From contig CADCHY010000006.1 of the NCBI GenBank assembly GCA_902801365.1, forward strand, positions 62,001 through 126,000: a stretch of 64,000 nucleotides of DNA, read 5' to 3'. The DNA comes from an uncultured Succiniclasticum sp. (lineage in GTDB: Bacteria; Bacillota; Negativicutes; Acidaminococcales; Acidaminococcaceae). The translations under genes were made by a program, and so were the position numbers. The notes below the pieces were generated by a model. That model saw only the letters and a list, made by a program, of their open reading frames with translations. It was not told where the DNA came from and ran no database searches. This document shows positions 1 to 8,818 of this stretch, in pieces (the stretch's first letter is position 1; every line of letters begins with the position of its first letter).

Positions 1-256
1 ACCGTTTTCATGAATATAAGGGCTGTTTTTTCATGAAATAATTATAAATATGTAGATTAAAATTGCGGGAATGCAGTTTGCCAACCATTCAAAGTTGGGA
101 GTATTTATATATTTTTTACCTGATTACGACTAAACTTCACATTTTTCTCACATTTAAACGGTGTTAATGAAGTAGAAACGTTGTTTTTCCGTTTTAATTG
201 CAGTATAATATCAACAGAGTTGAAATGAGCGGAAATTTTATATATGGAGGTAAATT
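1..256. other. Upstream region of the RNase J gene
   Basis: An AT-rich stretch with no gene that I can support. It holds a plausible + strand promoter at 181-209 and a GGAGG ribosome site at 246-250. Near the window edge the 8-base palindrome TTCATGAA occurs twice, at 7-14 and 30-37. The region may also contain the 3' end of whatever precedes the window, but no coding frame is evident. Confidence 0.5.
181..209 (+). promoter_or_regulatory. Promoter for the RNase J gene
   Basis: A perfect TATAAT at 204-209 lies 17 bases after TTGTTT at 181-186, which matches TTGACA only in its first three bases. The predicted start of transcription would leave a leader of about 40 bases with the GGAGG site. 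The -10 box is strong and the -35 box weak, so this is a likely but unproven promoter. Confidence 0.5.
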
Positions 257-1921
257 TTGGATAAGGTCTCAAATAAACTTAATATCATACCGCTTGGCGG
301 TCTCGGCGAAATCGGGAAGAACATGACGGCGTTCCGTTACGGAAACGATATCATCCTGATTGACGCCGGTTTAATGTTTCCTGAAGACGATATGCTGGGA
401 ATCGATCTGGTGATTCCCGATATTACTTATTTAGTTGAAAATCAGGACAAACTGAAAGGCATCTTTCTGACCCACGGTCATGAAGATCATATCGGGGCGC
501 TGCCTTTTATTCTGAAACAGCTGGATGTGCCTGTTTACGGTACTGCTTTAACTCTCGGCATTCTGGAAGGGCGCCTGGAGGAGGCGGGGGTTTCTACCGC
601 CAATTTAAACGTAATAAAGTCCGGCGACCGTGTGCGGGCCGGCGTTTTTAAACTGGAATTCATGCGTGTCAACCACAGTATCCCGGACGCGATTGGCATG
701 GCGATCCATACACCGGTGGGCCTGATTGTCCACACCGGCGACTTTAAGATTGACCAGACGCCGGTAGACGGTCAGGTAATGGAACTGAACCGTTTCGCGG
801 AATACGGTGACCGCGGCGTTCTTTTGATGATGGCGGACAGCACGAATGCGGAGCGTCCCGGTTATACCCAGAGCGAAAAGTTTGTGGGAGAAACGTTTGA
901 TAACGAATTCCGCCACGCCAGACACCGTATCATTGTCGCCACATTCTCTTCCAATGTGCACCGTATCCAGCAGATCTGCGATACGGCTGTCAAGTTCAGA
1001 CGCAAGGTTGCGGTTATGGGCCGCAGCATGGTCAATGTTGTCAATATTTCCCTGAAGCTGGATTACCTGAAAGTGCCGGAGGGGCTGTTAATCGACATTG
1101 ACGACATCCGTAATTATTCCAATGACCAGATTGTTGTAATCTGTACAGGCAGCCAGGGCGAGCCTATGTCCGCCCTGACCCGTATGTCCATGGGTGAAAA
1201 CCGCAAAGTGCAGATCGTTCCCGGCGATACGGTGATTATTTCCGCTGCGCCGATTCCGGGTAACGAGAAGATGGTATCCAACACCATCAACCATTTATAT
1301 ATGCTGGGCGCGGAAGTGGTATATGAAAAGGCGAACGGTGTGCATGTTTCCGGCCATGCCAGCCAGGAAGAACTGAAACTCATGCACCATCTGGTCCGCC
1401 CGAAGTTTTTTATGCCCGTCCATGGTGAATACAGGCACCTTGTCAAACATGCCAGACTGGCAGAGAGCCTTGGCATGGATCCGAAAAACATCATGATTGC
1501 GCAAAACGGTTCTGTTGTGGAACTTTCCCGGGATAAGATCTGCATAAACGGTAAGGTTATGGCAGGCAAGGTGCTGATTGACGGCTTAGGCGTAGGCGAT
1601 GTGGGCAACATTGTGCTGCGCGACCGCCGGCAGTTGTCCCAGGATGGCATCATGATCGTTGTGGTCGGCGTGGACAGCGCGACAAACCAGATTGTGTCCG
1701 GTCCCGATATTGTTTCCCGCGGTTTTGTGTATGTGCGGGAAGCGGAAGACCTGATGGTCGAAGCAAAGGGCAGGGTCCAGGATGCGCTGGATAAATGTGA
1801 GGAGAGAAATCATACGGAATGGTCAACCCTTAAAGTTGCGATCCGTGATTCCCTGGGACGGTTTTTATTTGAAAAGACAAGGCGCCGTCCGATGATCATT
1901 CCGATCATTATGGAAGTGTAA
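257..1921 (+). CDS. rnj: Ribonuclease J (metallo-beta-lactamase/beta-CASP nuclease)
   Basis: Cytoplasmic 5'-3' exo- and endoribonuclease of the RNase J family, acting in mRNA decay and RNA maturation. The 554 residues match the family length. The metallo-beta-lactamase motif HGHEDHIG lies near residues 74-81, with further metal ligands in HTGDFK, and the beta-CASP and C-terminal parts are intact (PVHGEYRHL, GLGVGDVGN). The start is TTG at 257, chosen because GGAGG sits 6 bases upstream and the frame begins just before the conserved N-terminal IIPLGGLGEIGKN. It is followed after 81 bases by ftsK on the same strand. Confidence 0.95.
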   Translation: MDKVSNKLNIIPLGGLGEIGKNMTAFRYGNDIILIDAGLMFPEDDMLGIDLVIPDITYLVENQDKLKGIFLTHGHEDHIGALPFILKQLDVPVYGTALTLGILEGRLEEAGVSTANLNVIKSGDRVRAGVFKLEFMRVNHSIPDAIGMAIHTPVGLIVHTGDFKIDQTPVDGQVMELNRFAEYGDRGVLLMMADSTNAERPGYTQSEKFVGETFDNEFRHARHRIIVATFSSNVHRIQQICDTAVKFRRKVAVMGRSMVNVVNISLKLDYLKVPEGLLIDIDDIRNYSNDQIVVICTGSQGEPMSALTRMSMGENRKVQIVPGDTVIISAAPIPGNEKMVSNTINHLYMLGAEVVYEKANGVHVSGHASQEELKLMHHLVRPKFFMPVHGEYRHLVKHARLAESLGMDPKNIMIAQNGSVVELSRDKICINGKVMAGKVLIDGLGVGDVGNIVLRDRRQLSQDGIMIVVVGVDSATNQIVSGPDIVSRGFVYVREAEDLMVEAKGRVQDALDKCEERNHTEWSTLKVAIRDSLGRFLFEKTRRRPMIIPIIMEV

Positions 1922-2002
1922 ACTAATTATGGGGAAAACCTGTTTAACAAGAGAAATCTCTGAAGCCCGTCTTTCCTTACACCTGACAAATGAGGTAATA
2001 AA

Positions 2003-4759
2003 TTGAAAAAGCAACCGGCAGTACAGAATGAAAAAGAAATACAGAAAAACCGGAAAAACATCGAACTGAAAGGCCTCCTGTTTATTGCAGCGGGGCTGTT
2101 TCTGCTGGCCTCTTACGCAGGGCTGCCTACGGGTTTTGCCGGTGAGTTCCTGCATGATGTGATGGCCTACGGTTTCGGACTGGGCGCAATCGTTTTCCCG
2201 TTCATCTTTATCGCGGTGGGAATCGGTTATTTCCGCCTGAAGAAAAACCTGGTCCGGTTCGGCGGGTTCTGGGCGGCCATGCTGTTTTATGTCTGCCTGC
2301 TGGGCTTTCTGCATCATGTCTTTATCCCTCTCGGTTATGAAACGGAACCGTCGTTTTTGCCCCAGGGGGGCGGCCTGATCGGCGGGCTTCTGTCTAAAGC
2401 GCTGCATGCGGTCGCGGGCGCTACCGGGGCCGTCATTTTATTAGTTGCAGGCATGCTGGCCGGTCTGGTGCTGACAGGTAAATTATCGGTAGCTGCGTTA
2501 ACGGCGAAAGCGGGGGACAAGATCCAGGATATACGGAGCGCAAGGCGGGAACGCCGGAATGCGGAGAATGATTCCGAAGATACCGGCCGGTATGTTCCCC
2601 GGAAACAGGAACCCCGGCCGTTTTTCTCCGGCGCGGATCCGGAGGAAAGAAAATCCAGCCCGCTGGATGTATATAACAAAGAGGAGTTTGCTGATTTTAA
2701 TGACGACGTGCGCAAGCCGTCTGCCTTTAAAAAGATTCTGAATTTCGGCCAAAAGGCGCTGGACAGAAATACGGAAGGAACAGACCCGGATGCCCGGCCG
2801 GGTGAAACCGGGTCCGGTAATTATGTTCCCGTGGAGCGCATGGCAAATCACGATAAGACGGAAAAAGAAAGACCGTCTTTAATCAAGATTTATCCTGAAC
2901 AACAGGAAACCAGGGTTTTACGGCCTGCTTCCGGTATTATCACGGGCCATACCGACAATCCGGAACCGGCGCCCTGGGAGAAGAGCGCCATCATTCCGGG
3001 GCAGGAGTTTCAGGAGCCTTCTGTTGCCGGTTACGGGGAAGAACCGGAAGGAATGTCTGCAGGCACTGACGGGGATCATGAGGCGCTGGCGCCGGAAGAT
3101 ATGGCTCCCGGAAAACCGCGCTTTATCCTGACGCCTAACGGGGTGACCCAGGCTACGGATGGATCCGCGAAACCTGCAGATAAAAAGGAAAAAGTTTCCA
3201 AAAAATCAACAGCCGGCTCCGCTTCCGGTGAAGAGAAGGAAACGTCTCCTTCCGTTGAAGAAAAGGAAACAGAGCAGAATAAAGAAGAGTACATCTTCCC
3301 ACCGCTGGATCTTCTGAATCCGGTAAAAAAGACAAACCGACGTCAGTTTGATTCCGATGTAAGGGAACAGTGCCGCAAACTGGAACAGACCCTGGCGGAT
3401 TTCCGGGTCAACGCCAAAGTGACCGGCGTGACACGGGGGCCTTCAGTTACCCGTTATGAACTGGAACCGGCGCCCGGCGTAAAGGTCAGCTCTGTCGTAA
3501 ACCTGGCGGACGATATAGCGCTGCGCCTGGCTGCTCCCGGTGTCCGGGTAGAGGCGCCCATTCCGGGTAAGGCGGCGATCGGTATCGAAGCGCCGAATGT
3601 TACCAATGATATGGTCAGCTTCCGGGAGATTGTCGACTGCGAAGATGTCCGCAAGAGTTCTTCCAAGTTATGTGTCGGGCTTGGCAAAGATATAGAAGGC
3701 AAGGTAATTACGATCGACCTTGCAAAGATGCCCCACCTGCTGGTAGCGGGCACTACCGGCAGCGGTAAGTCCGTCTGTGTAAATACGCTGCTGGCCGGCA
3801 TCATGTACAAAGCCCGTCCGGACGAGGTGAAACTGATTCTGGTTGACCCCAAGGTGGTGGAACTGACCAATTACAATGGCATTCCCCATCTGTTGGTGCC
3901 TGTGGTTACGGATGCCAAAAAAGCGGCCTCGGCATTGCACTGGGCCGTAGCGGAAATGGAACGGCGCTATAAATCCTTCGCGGATACCCGCGTAAGGGAT
4001 ATCAAAGCCTATAATGCCCAGGCTGAAGAAAAAATGCCGTATATTGTTATCGTCATCGACGAGATGAGCGACCTGATGATGGTGGCCAAGGCCGATGTGG
4101 AAGACGCGATTTTGCGTCTGGCCCAGAAGGCCCGGGCCTGCGGTATCCATATGGTGCTGGCGACCCAGCGCCCGTCCGTCGATGTTATTACCGGTATTGT
4201 AAAAGCAAACATTCCGTCCCGTATTGCCTTTGCGGTTTCCTCCCTGACAGATTCCCGTACGATTCTGGATATGGGCGGCGCGGAAAAACTGCTGGGCAAA
4301 GGTGACATGCTTTATTATCCGATTGGAGCCAATAAACCGTCCCGTGTCCAGGGCGCTTTTGTCAGCGACGAAGAACTGAACCGGGTGACCGATTTCATCA
4401 AACAGCAGGCTATTCCCGTTGAATACAGCGACGAAGTTACCAATGTGGCGCTTCCCAGCGACAGCCAGAAAGAAGCCAAAAATGCGGCGGCAGGCGGGGA
4501 TGCGCCGGAGGAACAGGGACAGGACGAACTGCTGGACGACGCGATCCGCCTGGTGCTAGATCTGGGACAGGCTTCTGCTTCCATGCTGCAGCGCCGGTTC
4601 CGTATCGGCTACAACCGGGCGGCGCGGCTGGTAGAAGCCATGGAAGAACTGGGCATCGTGGGGCCCGCCATCGGCAGCAAGCCGCGGGAGTTAAAGATGT
4701 CCAGGGAAGAAGTGGAATATAAATTCCTGCAGAAAGATAATTTTTCAGACAGTCAGTAA
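2003..4759 (+). CDS. ftsK: FtsK/SpoIIIE DNA translocase
   Basis: A membrane-anchored, ATP-driven DNA pump that clears chromosomal DNA from the division septum and acts in dimer resolution. The 918-residue protein has about four N-terminal membrane segments (residues 25-165). A charged, low-complexity linker of about 270 residues follows. The motor domain shows Walker A GTTGSGKS near residue 580 and Walker B IVIVIDEMSDL near residue 680. The C-terminal winged-helix gamma domain that reads polar DNA motifs is present (RRFRIGYNRAARLVEAME). The start is TTG at 2003, with GAGGT upstream. The linker is long but within what the family tolerates. Confidence 0.94.
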   Translation: MKKQPAVQNEKEIQKNRKNIELKGLLFIAAGLFLLASYAGLPTGFAGEFLHDVMAYGFGLGAIVFPFIFIAVGIGYFRLKKNLVRFGGFWAAMLFYVCLLGFLHHVFIPLGYETEPSFLPQGGGLIGGLLSKALHAVAGATGAVILLVAGMLAGLVLTGKLSVAALTAKAGDKIQDIRSARRERRNAENDSEDTGRYVPRKQEPRPFFSGADPEERKSSPLDVYNKEEFADFNDDVRKPSAFKKILNFGQKALDRNTEGTDPDARPGETGSGNYVPVERMANHDKTEKERPSLIKIYPEQQETRVLRPASGIITGHTDNPEPAPWEKSAIIPGQEFQEPSVAGYGEEPEGMSAGTDGDHEALAPEDMAPGKPRFILTPNGVTQATDGSAKPADKKEKVSKKSTAGSASGEEKETSPSVEEKETEQNKEEYIFPPLDLLNPVKKTNRRQFDSDVREQCRKLEQTLADFRVNAKVTGVTRGPSVTRYELEPAPGVKVSSVVNLADDIALRLAAPGVRVEAPIPGKAAIGIEAPNVTNDMVSFREIVDCEDVRKSSSKLCVGLGKDIEGKVITIDLAKMPHLLVAGTTGSGKSVCVNTLLAGIMYKARPDEVKLILVDPKVVELTNYNGIPHLLVPVVTDAKKAASALHWAVAEMERRYKSFADTRVRDIKAYNAQAEEKMPYIVIVIDEMSDLMMVAKADVEDAILRLAQKARACGIHMVLATQRPSVDVITGIVKANIPSRIAFAVSSLTDSRTILDMGGAEKLLGKGDMLYYPIGANKPSRVQGAFVSDEELNRVTDFIKQQAIPVEYSDEVTNVALPSDSQKEAKNAAAGGDAPEEQGQDELLDDAIRLVLDLGQASASMLQRRFRIGYNRAARLVEAMEELGIVGPAIGSKPRELKMSREEVEYKFLQKDNFSDSQ

Positions 4760-4863
4760 CGGAGGGGACGCTTTCCGTTTTAACCGTTAAATTGGAATGA
4801 ATTGTTTTAATCTGAAAACCTGTATGCGGGTGTATTTGTTGCATGATGGAGGCTGATGCCGTT

Positions 4864-5790
4864 ATGGATATCGGAAAAGTTCTACAGGACGCGCGGGTCG
4901 CTAAGAATCTGACTCTGGACAGGGCAGCCCAGGAAACCAATATCCGTAAAGCGTATCTGGAAGCAATTGAGCAGAATGATTTTGCGGTGCTCCAGGGTGA
5001 CGTTTTTGTGAAAGGGATAATGCGTACCTATGGCAATTACCTCGGTCTGGACGGCGCGCAGCTGGTAGAGGAATATAAGGCTGCCAGCGCGGGAAACCGC
5101 CCGGTTAAAAATAATAACGCAATCCGGGAATCCCGGGATGTAAAAGTCCGTCCTACCTTTAAATCCAACCGGGATATCGGTTCCGGCAACGGCAATGATC
5201 ACAGGCTGCTGTTTGTTATTACAGGCATACTTGCCGTGGCGCTGGCTGCTGCAGGCGGGTTTTATTATTACCTGACACAGACGGGCCGGGCGGTAAATCT
5301 TTCCCTGCCGTTCAGCTTTGGCGCTTCTGCCGAAATGGGAGAAAAGAACGGCGAAACGAAAGAGCTGGGTAAAGTAACGCAGAAAGAACCGGGCAAAGAC
5401 TCTGCCTTGCGTGGAAAAGATACTACAGTACAGGAGAAACCGGCTGCCGCGCTGCAGGAAACAAAGAGTGTTCCTGCAGTAAAATCCGGCGAAGCAAAGA
5501 ATGTTTCAGCAGCAGCCCCCGGGGAAACGGAAAAGATAACAAGGTTAAAACTTACCTCTGCCGGGAAATGCTGGCTGCGGGTTACCGATCAAAAAGGAAC
5601 GGTATTGTTTGAAGGAAATTTGCTGAAAGGGGATAGCAAAACCTTTACCAGCAGTTCTGATATTACTATGCGGATCGGCAATCTGAAGGACCTGCAAGTG
5701 GAATACAACGGGAAACTGCTTCCTCCGGAAGACCCTTTAGAAGCTGTAACCAGGACATATACTCCGGCTGAGACAGAAAAGGTTAATTGA
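4864..5790 (+). CDS. rodZ: RodZ-like helix-turn-helix membrane protein
   Basis: Probable cell-shape protein of the RodZ type. The N-terminal helix-turn-helix domain (IGKVLQDARVAKNLTLD onward) normally contacts MreB in the cytoplasm. One membrane segment lies near residues 113-134 (VITGILAVALAAAGGF). A Lys/Glu-rich linker leads to a C-terminal extracytoplasmic DUF4115-like domain (CWLRVTDQKG, with a conserved GNLKDLQVEYNG). I place the start at ATG 4864 (308 residues), with GGAGG at 4848-4852. An in-frame ATG at 4843 would add seven residues but overlaps that ribosome site. It sits between ftsK and a radical-SAM gene, a common neighbourhood in Firmicutes. Confidence 0.85.
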   Translation: MDIGKVLQDARVAKNLTLDRAAQETNIRKAYLEAIEQNDFAVLQGDVFVKGIMRTYGNYLGLDGAQLVEEYKAASAGNRPVKNNNAIRESRDVKVRPTFKSNRDIGSGNGNDHRLLFVITGILAVALAAAGGFYYYLTQTGRAVNLSLPFSFGASAEMGEKNGETKELGKVTQKEPGKDSALRGKDTTVQEKPAAALQETKSVPAVKSGEAKNVSAAAPGETEKITRLKLTSAGKCWLRVTDQKGTVLFEGNLLKGDSKTFTSSSDITMRIGNLKDLQVEYNGKLLPPEDPLEAVTRTYTPAETEKVN

Positions 5791-5878
5791 GAAAAAGTTT
5801 ATATATAATTGAGGAAGAGCAAAGATTGGCTGAAGAAAAGCGGAAAGAGGCGTAATGCCGTTTCCGGAAGGAAGTACA

Positions 5879-7747
5879 ATGAACCAGTATTTTTTACCCG
5901 TGTGCAAAGAGGATATGGAGAAAAGGGGCTGGGAACAGCTTGATTTTCTTTTTATCAGCGGAGACGCGTATGTGGATCATCCGTCTTTTGCGCCGGCGGT
6001 CATCTGCCGCGTATTGGAAGCGGCGGGTTATAAAGTTGCAATTTTGCCCCAGCCGGACTGGCGCGATCCCCGTTCGTTTCAGACCATGGGGAAGCCCCGT
6101 CTGGGCGTGCTTGTCTGCGGGGGTAACCTGGATTCCATGCTGTGCCATTACACGGCAGCCAGAAAGCCCCGCCAGGAAGATAAATATACACCCGGCAAAG
6201 AGATGGGGAAGCGGCCGGATCACGCCACGCTGGTTTATACCAGAATTGCAAAAAAGCTGTGGCCCGATGTCCCGGTCATCATTGGCGGCATCGAAGCAAG
6301 CCTGCGGCGCTTTGCCCATTACGACTACTGGGAAGATAAGCTGCTGCCCTCTATCCTGACGGAAAGCGGCGCGGATCTTCTGGTGTGCGGCATGGGGGAA
6401 ACCCAGATAAGGGAAATAGCGGATTATCTGGCAGGCGGGGCCTCCGGCGAGGACCTGCACTATATCCGGGGCACTGCCTATGCGGCAATGACTTTGGACG
6501 CGGTGGAAGAGTTTATAGAACTTCCCGGCTACGACGCGATTTGTAAAGATAAAAAATTGCTGGCGGAAGCATACCGGCTGCAGCATGAGAATTTTGACCC
6601 GTTTTACGGTAAAACCCTTGTGCAGAAAAACAGCCGCGATTTATACGTGGTACAGAATCCCTCGGCCATGCCGCTGACGGAGGCGGAGATGGATGCGGTT
6701 TATGACCTGCCTTATACGCGGCAGTGGCATCCCATGTACGATAAGGCAGGCGGCATCGCAGCGCTGGAGGAAGTGAAATTCAGTATCGTAAGCTGCCGGG
6801 GCTGTTTCGGCAGTTGTTCTTTCTGCGCCATCCACGCCCATCAGGGGCGTATTATCCAGGCCCGCAGCCATGCTTCTATTCTGAAAGAAGCCGAAGAAAT
6901 GACGCGGATGCCTGACTTTAAGGGATATATCAACGATGTGGGGGGACCCACGGCGAATTTCCGGCACCCCGCCTGTAAAAAGCAGTTAAAGTTTGGGGCC
7001 TGTAAAGACCGGCAGTGCCTGTTCCCCAAACCGTGTCCCAATCTGGACACGGATCACAGCGATTACATTCAATTACTGCGTGAATTACGCGCGCTTCCGG
7101 GAGTGAAGAAAGTATTTATCCGTTCCGGCATCCGTTACGATTACCTGCTGGCGGAAAACAAACAGCAGTTTCTGGATGAACTGTGCCGTTATCATGTCAG
7201 CGGCCAGTTAAAGATCGCTCCCGAGCATGTTGCGAATGCAACGCTGAAGCATATGGGCAAGCCCGGGAAAGAAGTGTATCTGAAATTTGTCAAAGCCTTT
7301 ATGCAAAAGAATAAAGAAATCGGCAAGGAGCAGTATCTGGTGCCGTATTTCATTTCCAGCCATCCCGGCTGTACGCTGACGAATGCCATTGAACTGGCGG
7401 AGTTTTTGCGTGACACGGGCCGCCATCCGGAACAGGTGCAGGATTTTATTCCCACGCCGGGCAGCGCCTCCACCGCCATGTATTATTCCGGTGTAAATCC
7501 TTTTACCGGGGAGAAAGTGTACACCGTACATAACCCGCACCATAAGGCCATGCAGCGGGCCCTTATGCAGTACCGCAATCCGCGGAACCGGGCCCTGGTC
7601 GCGGAAGCCCTGAAAGAGGGGGGGCGCACAGACCTGATCGGCGACGGGCCCCGATGCCTGATCCGGGAGGAGCGTTTCCGTACAACGGGCGCGCTGAAAT
7701 CAGGGAAGGGTAAAAATCCGGCAAGAAAAAACAGTAAGGGACACTGA
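5879..7747 (+). CDS. ygiQ: YgiQ family radical SAM protein
   Basis: A radical-SAM enzyme of the YgiQ/UPF0313 family whose reaction is unknown. The cluster motif CFGSCSFC gives the CxxxCxxC triad at about residues 309, 313 and 316. The N-terminal part is cobalamin-domain-like (GGIEASLRRFAHYDYW), and the C-terminal part has FIPTPGSASTAMYYSG, typical of the family. At 622 residues it is of normal length. The start at ATG 5879 is preferred over ATG 5855 because GGAAGGA lies just before it. As a radical-SAM protein it could release 5'-deoxyadenosine, the kind of by-product that the mtn genes near 33 kb could recycle (inference). Confidence 0.88.
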   Translation: MNQYFLPVCKEDMEKRGWEQLDFLFISGDAYVDHPSFAPAVICRVLEAAGYKVAILPQPDWRDPRSFQTMGKPRLGVLVCGGNLDSMLCHYTAARKPRQEDKYTPGKEMGKRPDHATLVYTRIAKKLWPDVPVIIGGIEASLRRFAHYDYWEDKLLPSILTESGADLLVCGMGETQIREIADYLAGGASGEDLHYIRGTAYAAMTLDAVEEFIELPGYDAICKDKKLLAEAYRLQHENFDPFYGKTLVQKNSRDLYVVQNPSAMPLTEAEMDAVYDLPYTRQWHPMYDKAGGIAALEEVKFSIVSCRGCFGSCSFCAIHAHQGRIIQARSHASILKEAEEMTRMPDFKGYINDVGGPTANFRHPACKKQLKFGACKDRQCLFPKPCPNLDTDHSDYIQLLRELRALPGVKKVFIRSGIRYDYLLAENKQQFLDELCRYHVSGQLKIAPEHVANATLKHMGKPGKEVYLKFVKAFMQKNKEIGKEQYLVPYFISSHPGCTLTNAIELAEFLRDTGRHPEQVQDFIPTPGSASTAMYYSGVNPFTGEKVYTVHNPHHKAMQRALMQYRNPRNRALVAEALKEGGRTDLIGDGPRCLIREERFRTTGALKSGKGKNPARKNSKGH

Positions 7748-7813
7748 TTCATTTGGACTGCACGAAAGAGTCCGTGTTTCCTTACGCTAAACATTTTGCA
7801 AAGTGAAGAAATA

Positions 7814-8818
7814 ATGAGCAGAAAACTATTCGTTACGGTCCTGGCCTGTCTGGCTTTCCTTTTGGCAGGCTGCAGCAGATTCAGCGCTGCCGGACCGGCG
7901 CAAACAGTAAAAGTGTATACGACGCTGGATAAAACGTTTGTTGAAGCGCTGTGCGGAAGGTTTACCGAGAGCCTGCCGCAGGATAAAAAGATAGTGTTTG
8001 CCGTTTCAGATAAAGAGGACGAACTGGAACAGGCGGATTGTATCATCAGCGGATCAACCCTGCTGCAGCAAAAAGCGGCTGCCGGTTCCCTGCAGAAAGT
8101 CCGTGCGGAATTTGCCGACCTGCTGCCGGCTGAGTTGAAAGATAAAGAAGAAAAATGGGTTACTCTTTTTTACGATCCGGCGGTTTTGCTGATCAATCAG
8201 GTTTATTCCAGAAAGGCCGGGCAGCAACAGATTCTGCACTGGTCTGATGTGCCCGGGCAGAAGGATGCGCGGGTCGTCATGGAAAACCTCAGCGACAATG
8301 AATCCACGGTCCTGTTCCTGGCGGCTATGTCGTCCCGCATGGGACATGATGAATGCCTGGCCTATTTTCGGCAGATCCGCCCCCTGATCAGGCAATTCGC
8401 GAAGTTCCCCATCACGCCGATCCGCATGACTGCGACCGGTGACGCTGATATCGCGATCACCCGGCGGAGCCATGTGTTCAAATATCTGCAGAATGATTTT
8501 CCGGCTTATATTTTAATTCCGGAAGAAGGAACCCCGGTGAATCTGTTTGGTATCGGGTTGTCGCAGAACAGCAAAAGGCAAAAGGAAATCAATGCGTTTA
8601 TTGATTGGTTTTTAGGTTCTTCCGAAGCAAGGACGCTCCTCATGACGACACGCAGCGGCTATCTGCCGGTACTGCCGAAAGGCGAAAACGGACAGGCTGT
8701 AAACAGGGATGCTTTGTGGACCAATACATTTTACAAAAACGGGCAGGCGCTGGATCAGTTGGCAGCGGACTGGCTCAGGGAAATCCGTTTGGCGGACGCC
8801 GGGGAGGATACAAAATGA
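7814..8818 (+). CDS. Extracellular solute-binding lipoprotein (ABC importer, iron-type family)
   Basis: A predicted lipoprotein of 334 residues with a signal peptide ending in the lipobox LAGC, so it is anchored outside the inner membrane. The mature part resembles periplasmic binding proteins of the iron/thiamine/putrescine superfamily (VKVYTTLDKTFVEALCGRF, then WVTLFYDPAVLLINQ and WSDVPGQKDARVV). No permease or ATPase gene lies nearby, so the ligand cannot be named. The ATG at 7814 is preferred over TTG 7796 because it starts the signal peptide directly. The stop overlaps the rimO start by four bases (ATGA), implying translational coupling with an unrelated housekeeping gene. Confidence 0.72.
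   Translation: MSRKLFVTVLACLAFLLAGCSRFSAAGPAQTVKVYTTLDKTFVEALCGRFTESLPQDKKIVFAVSDKEDELEQADCIISGSTLLQQKAAAGSLQKVRAEFADLLPAELKDKEEKWVTLFYDPAVLLINQVYSRKAGQQQILHWSDVPGQKDARVVMENLSDNESTVLFLAAMSSRMGHDECLAYFRQIRPLIRQFAKFPITPIRMTATGDADIAITRRSHVFKYLQNDFPAYILIPEEGTPVNLFGIGLSQNSKRQKEINAFIDWFLGSSEARTLLMTTRSGYLPVLPKGENGQAVNRDALWTNTFYKNGQALDQLAADWLREIRLADAGEDTK

Noticed and set aside
8605-8814. Longer rimO starting at 8605
   Set aside because: The extra 70 residues lie inside the solute-binding protein gene and have no counterpart in RimO, while ATG 8815 has GGGGAGG upstream.
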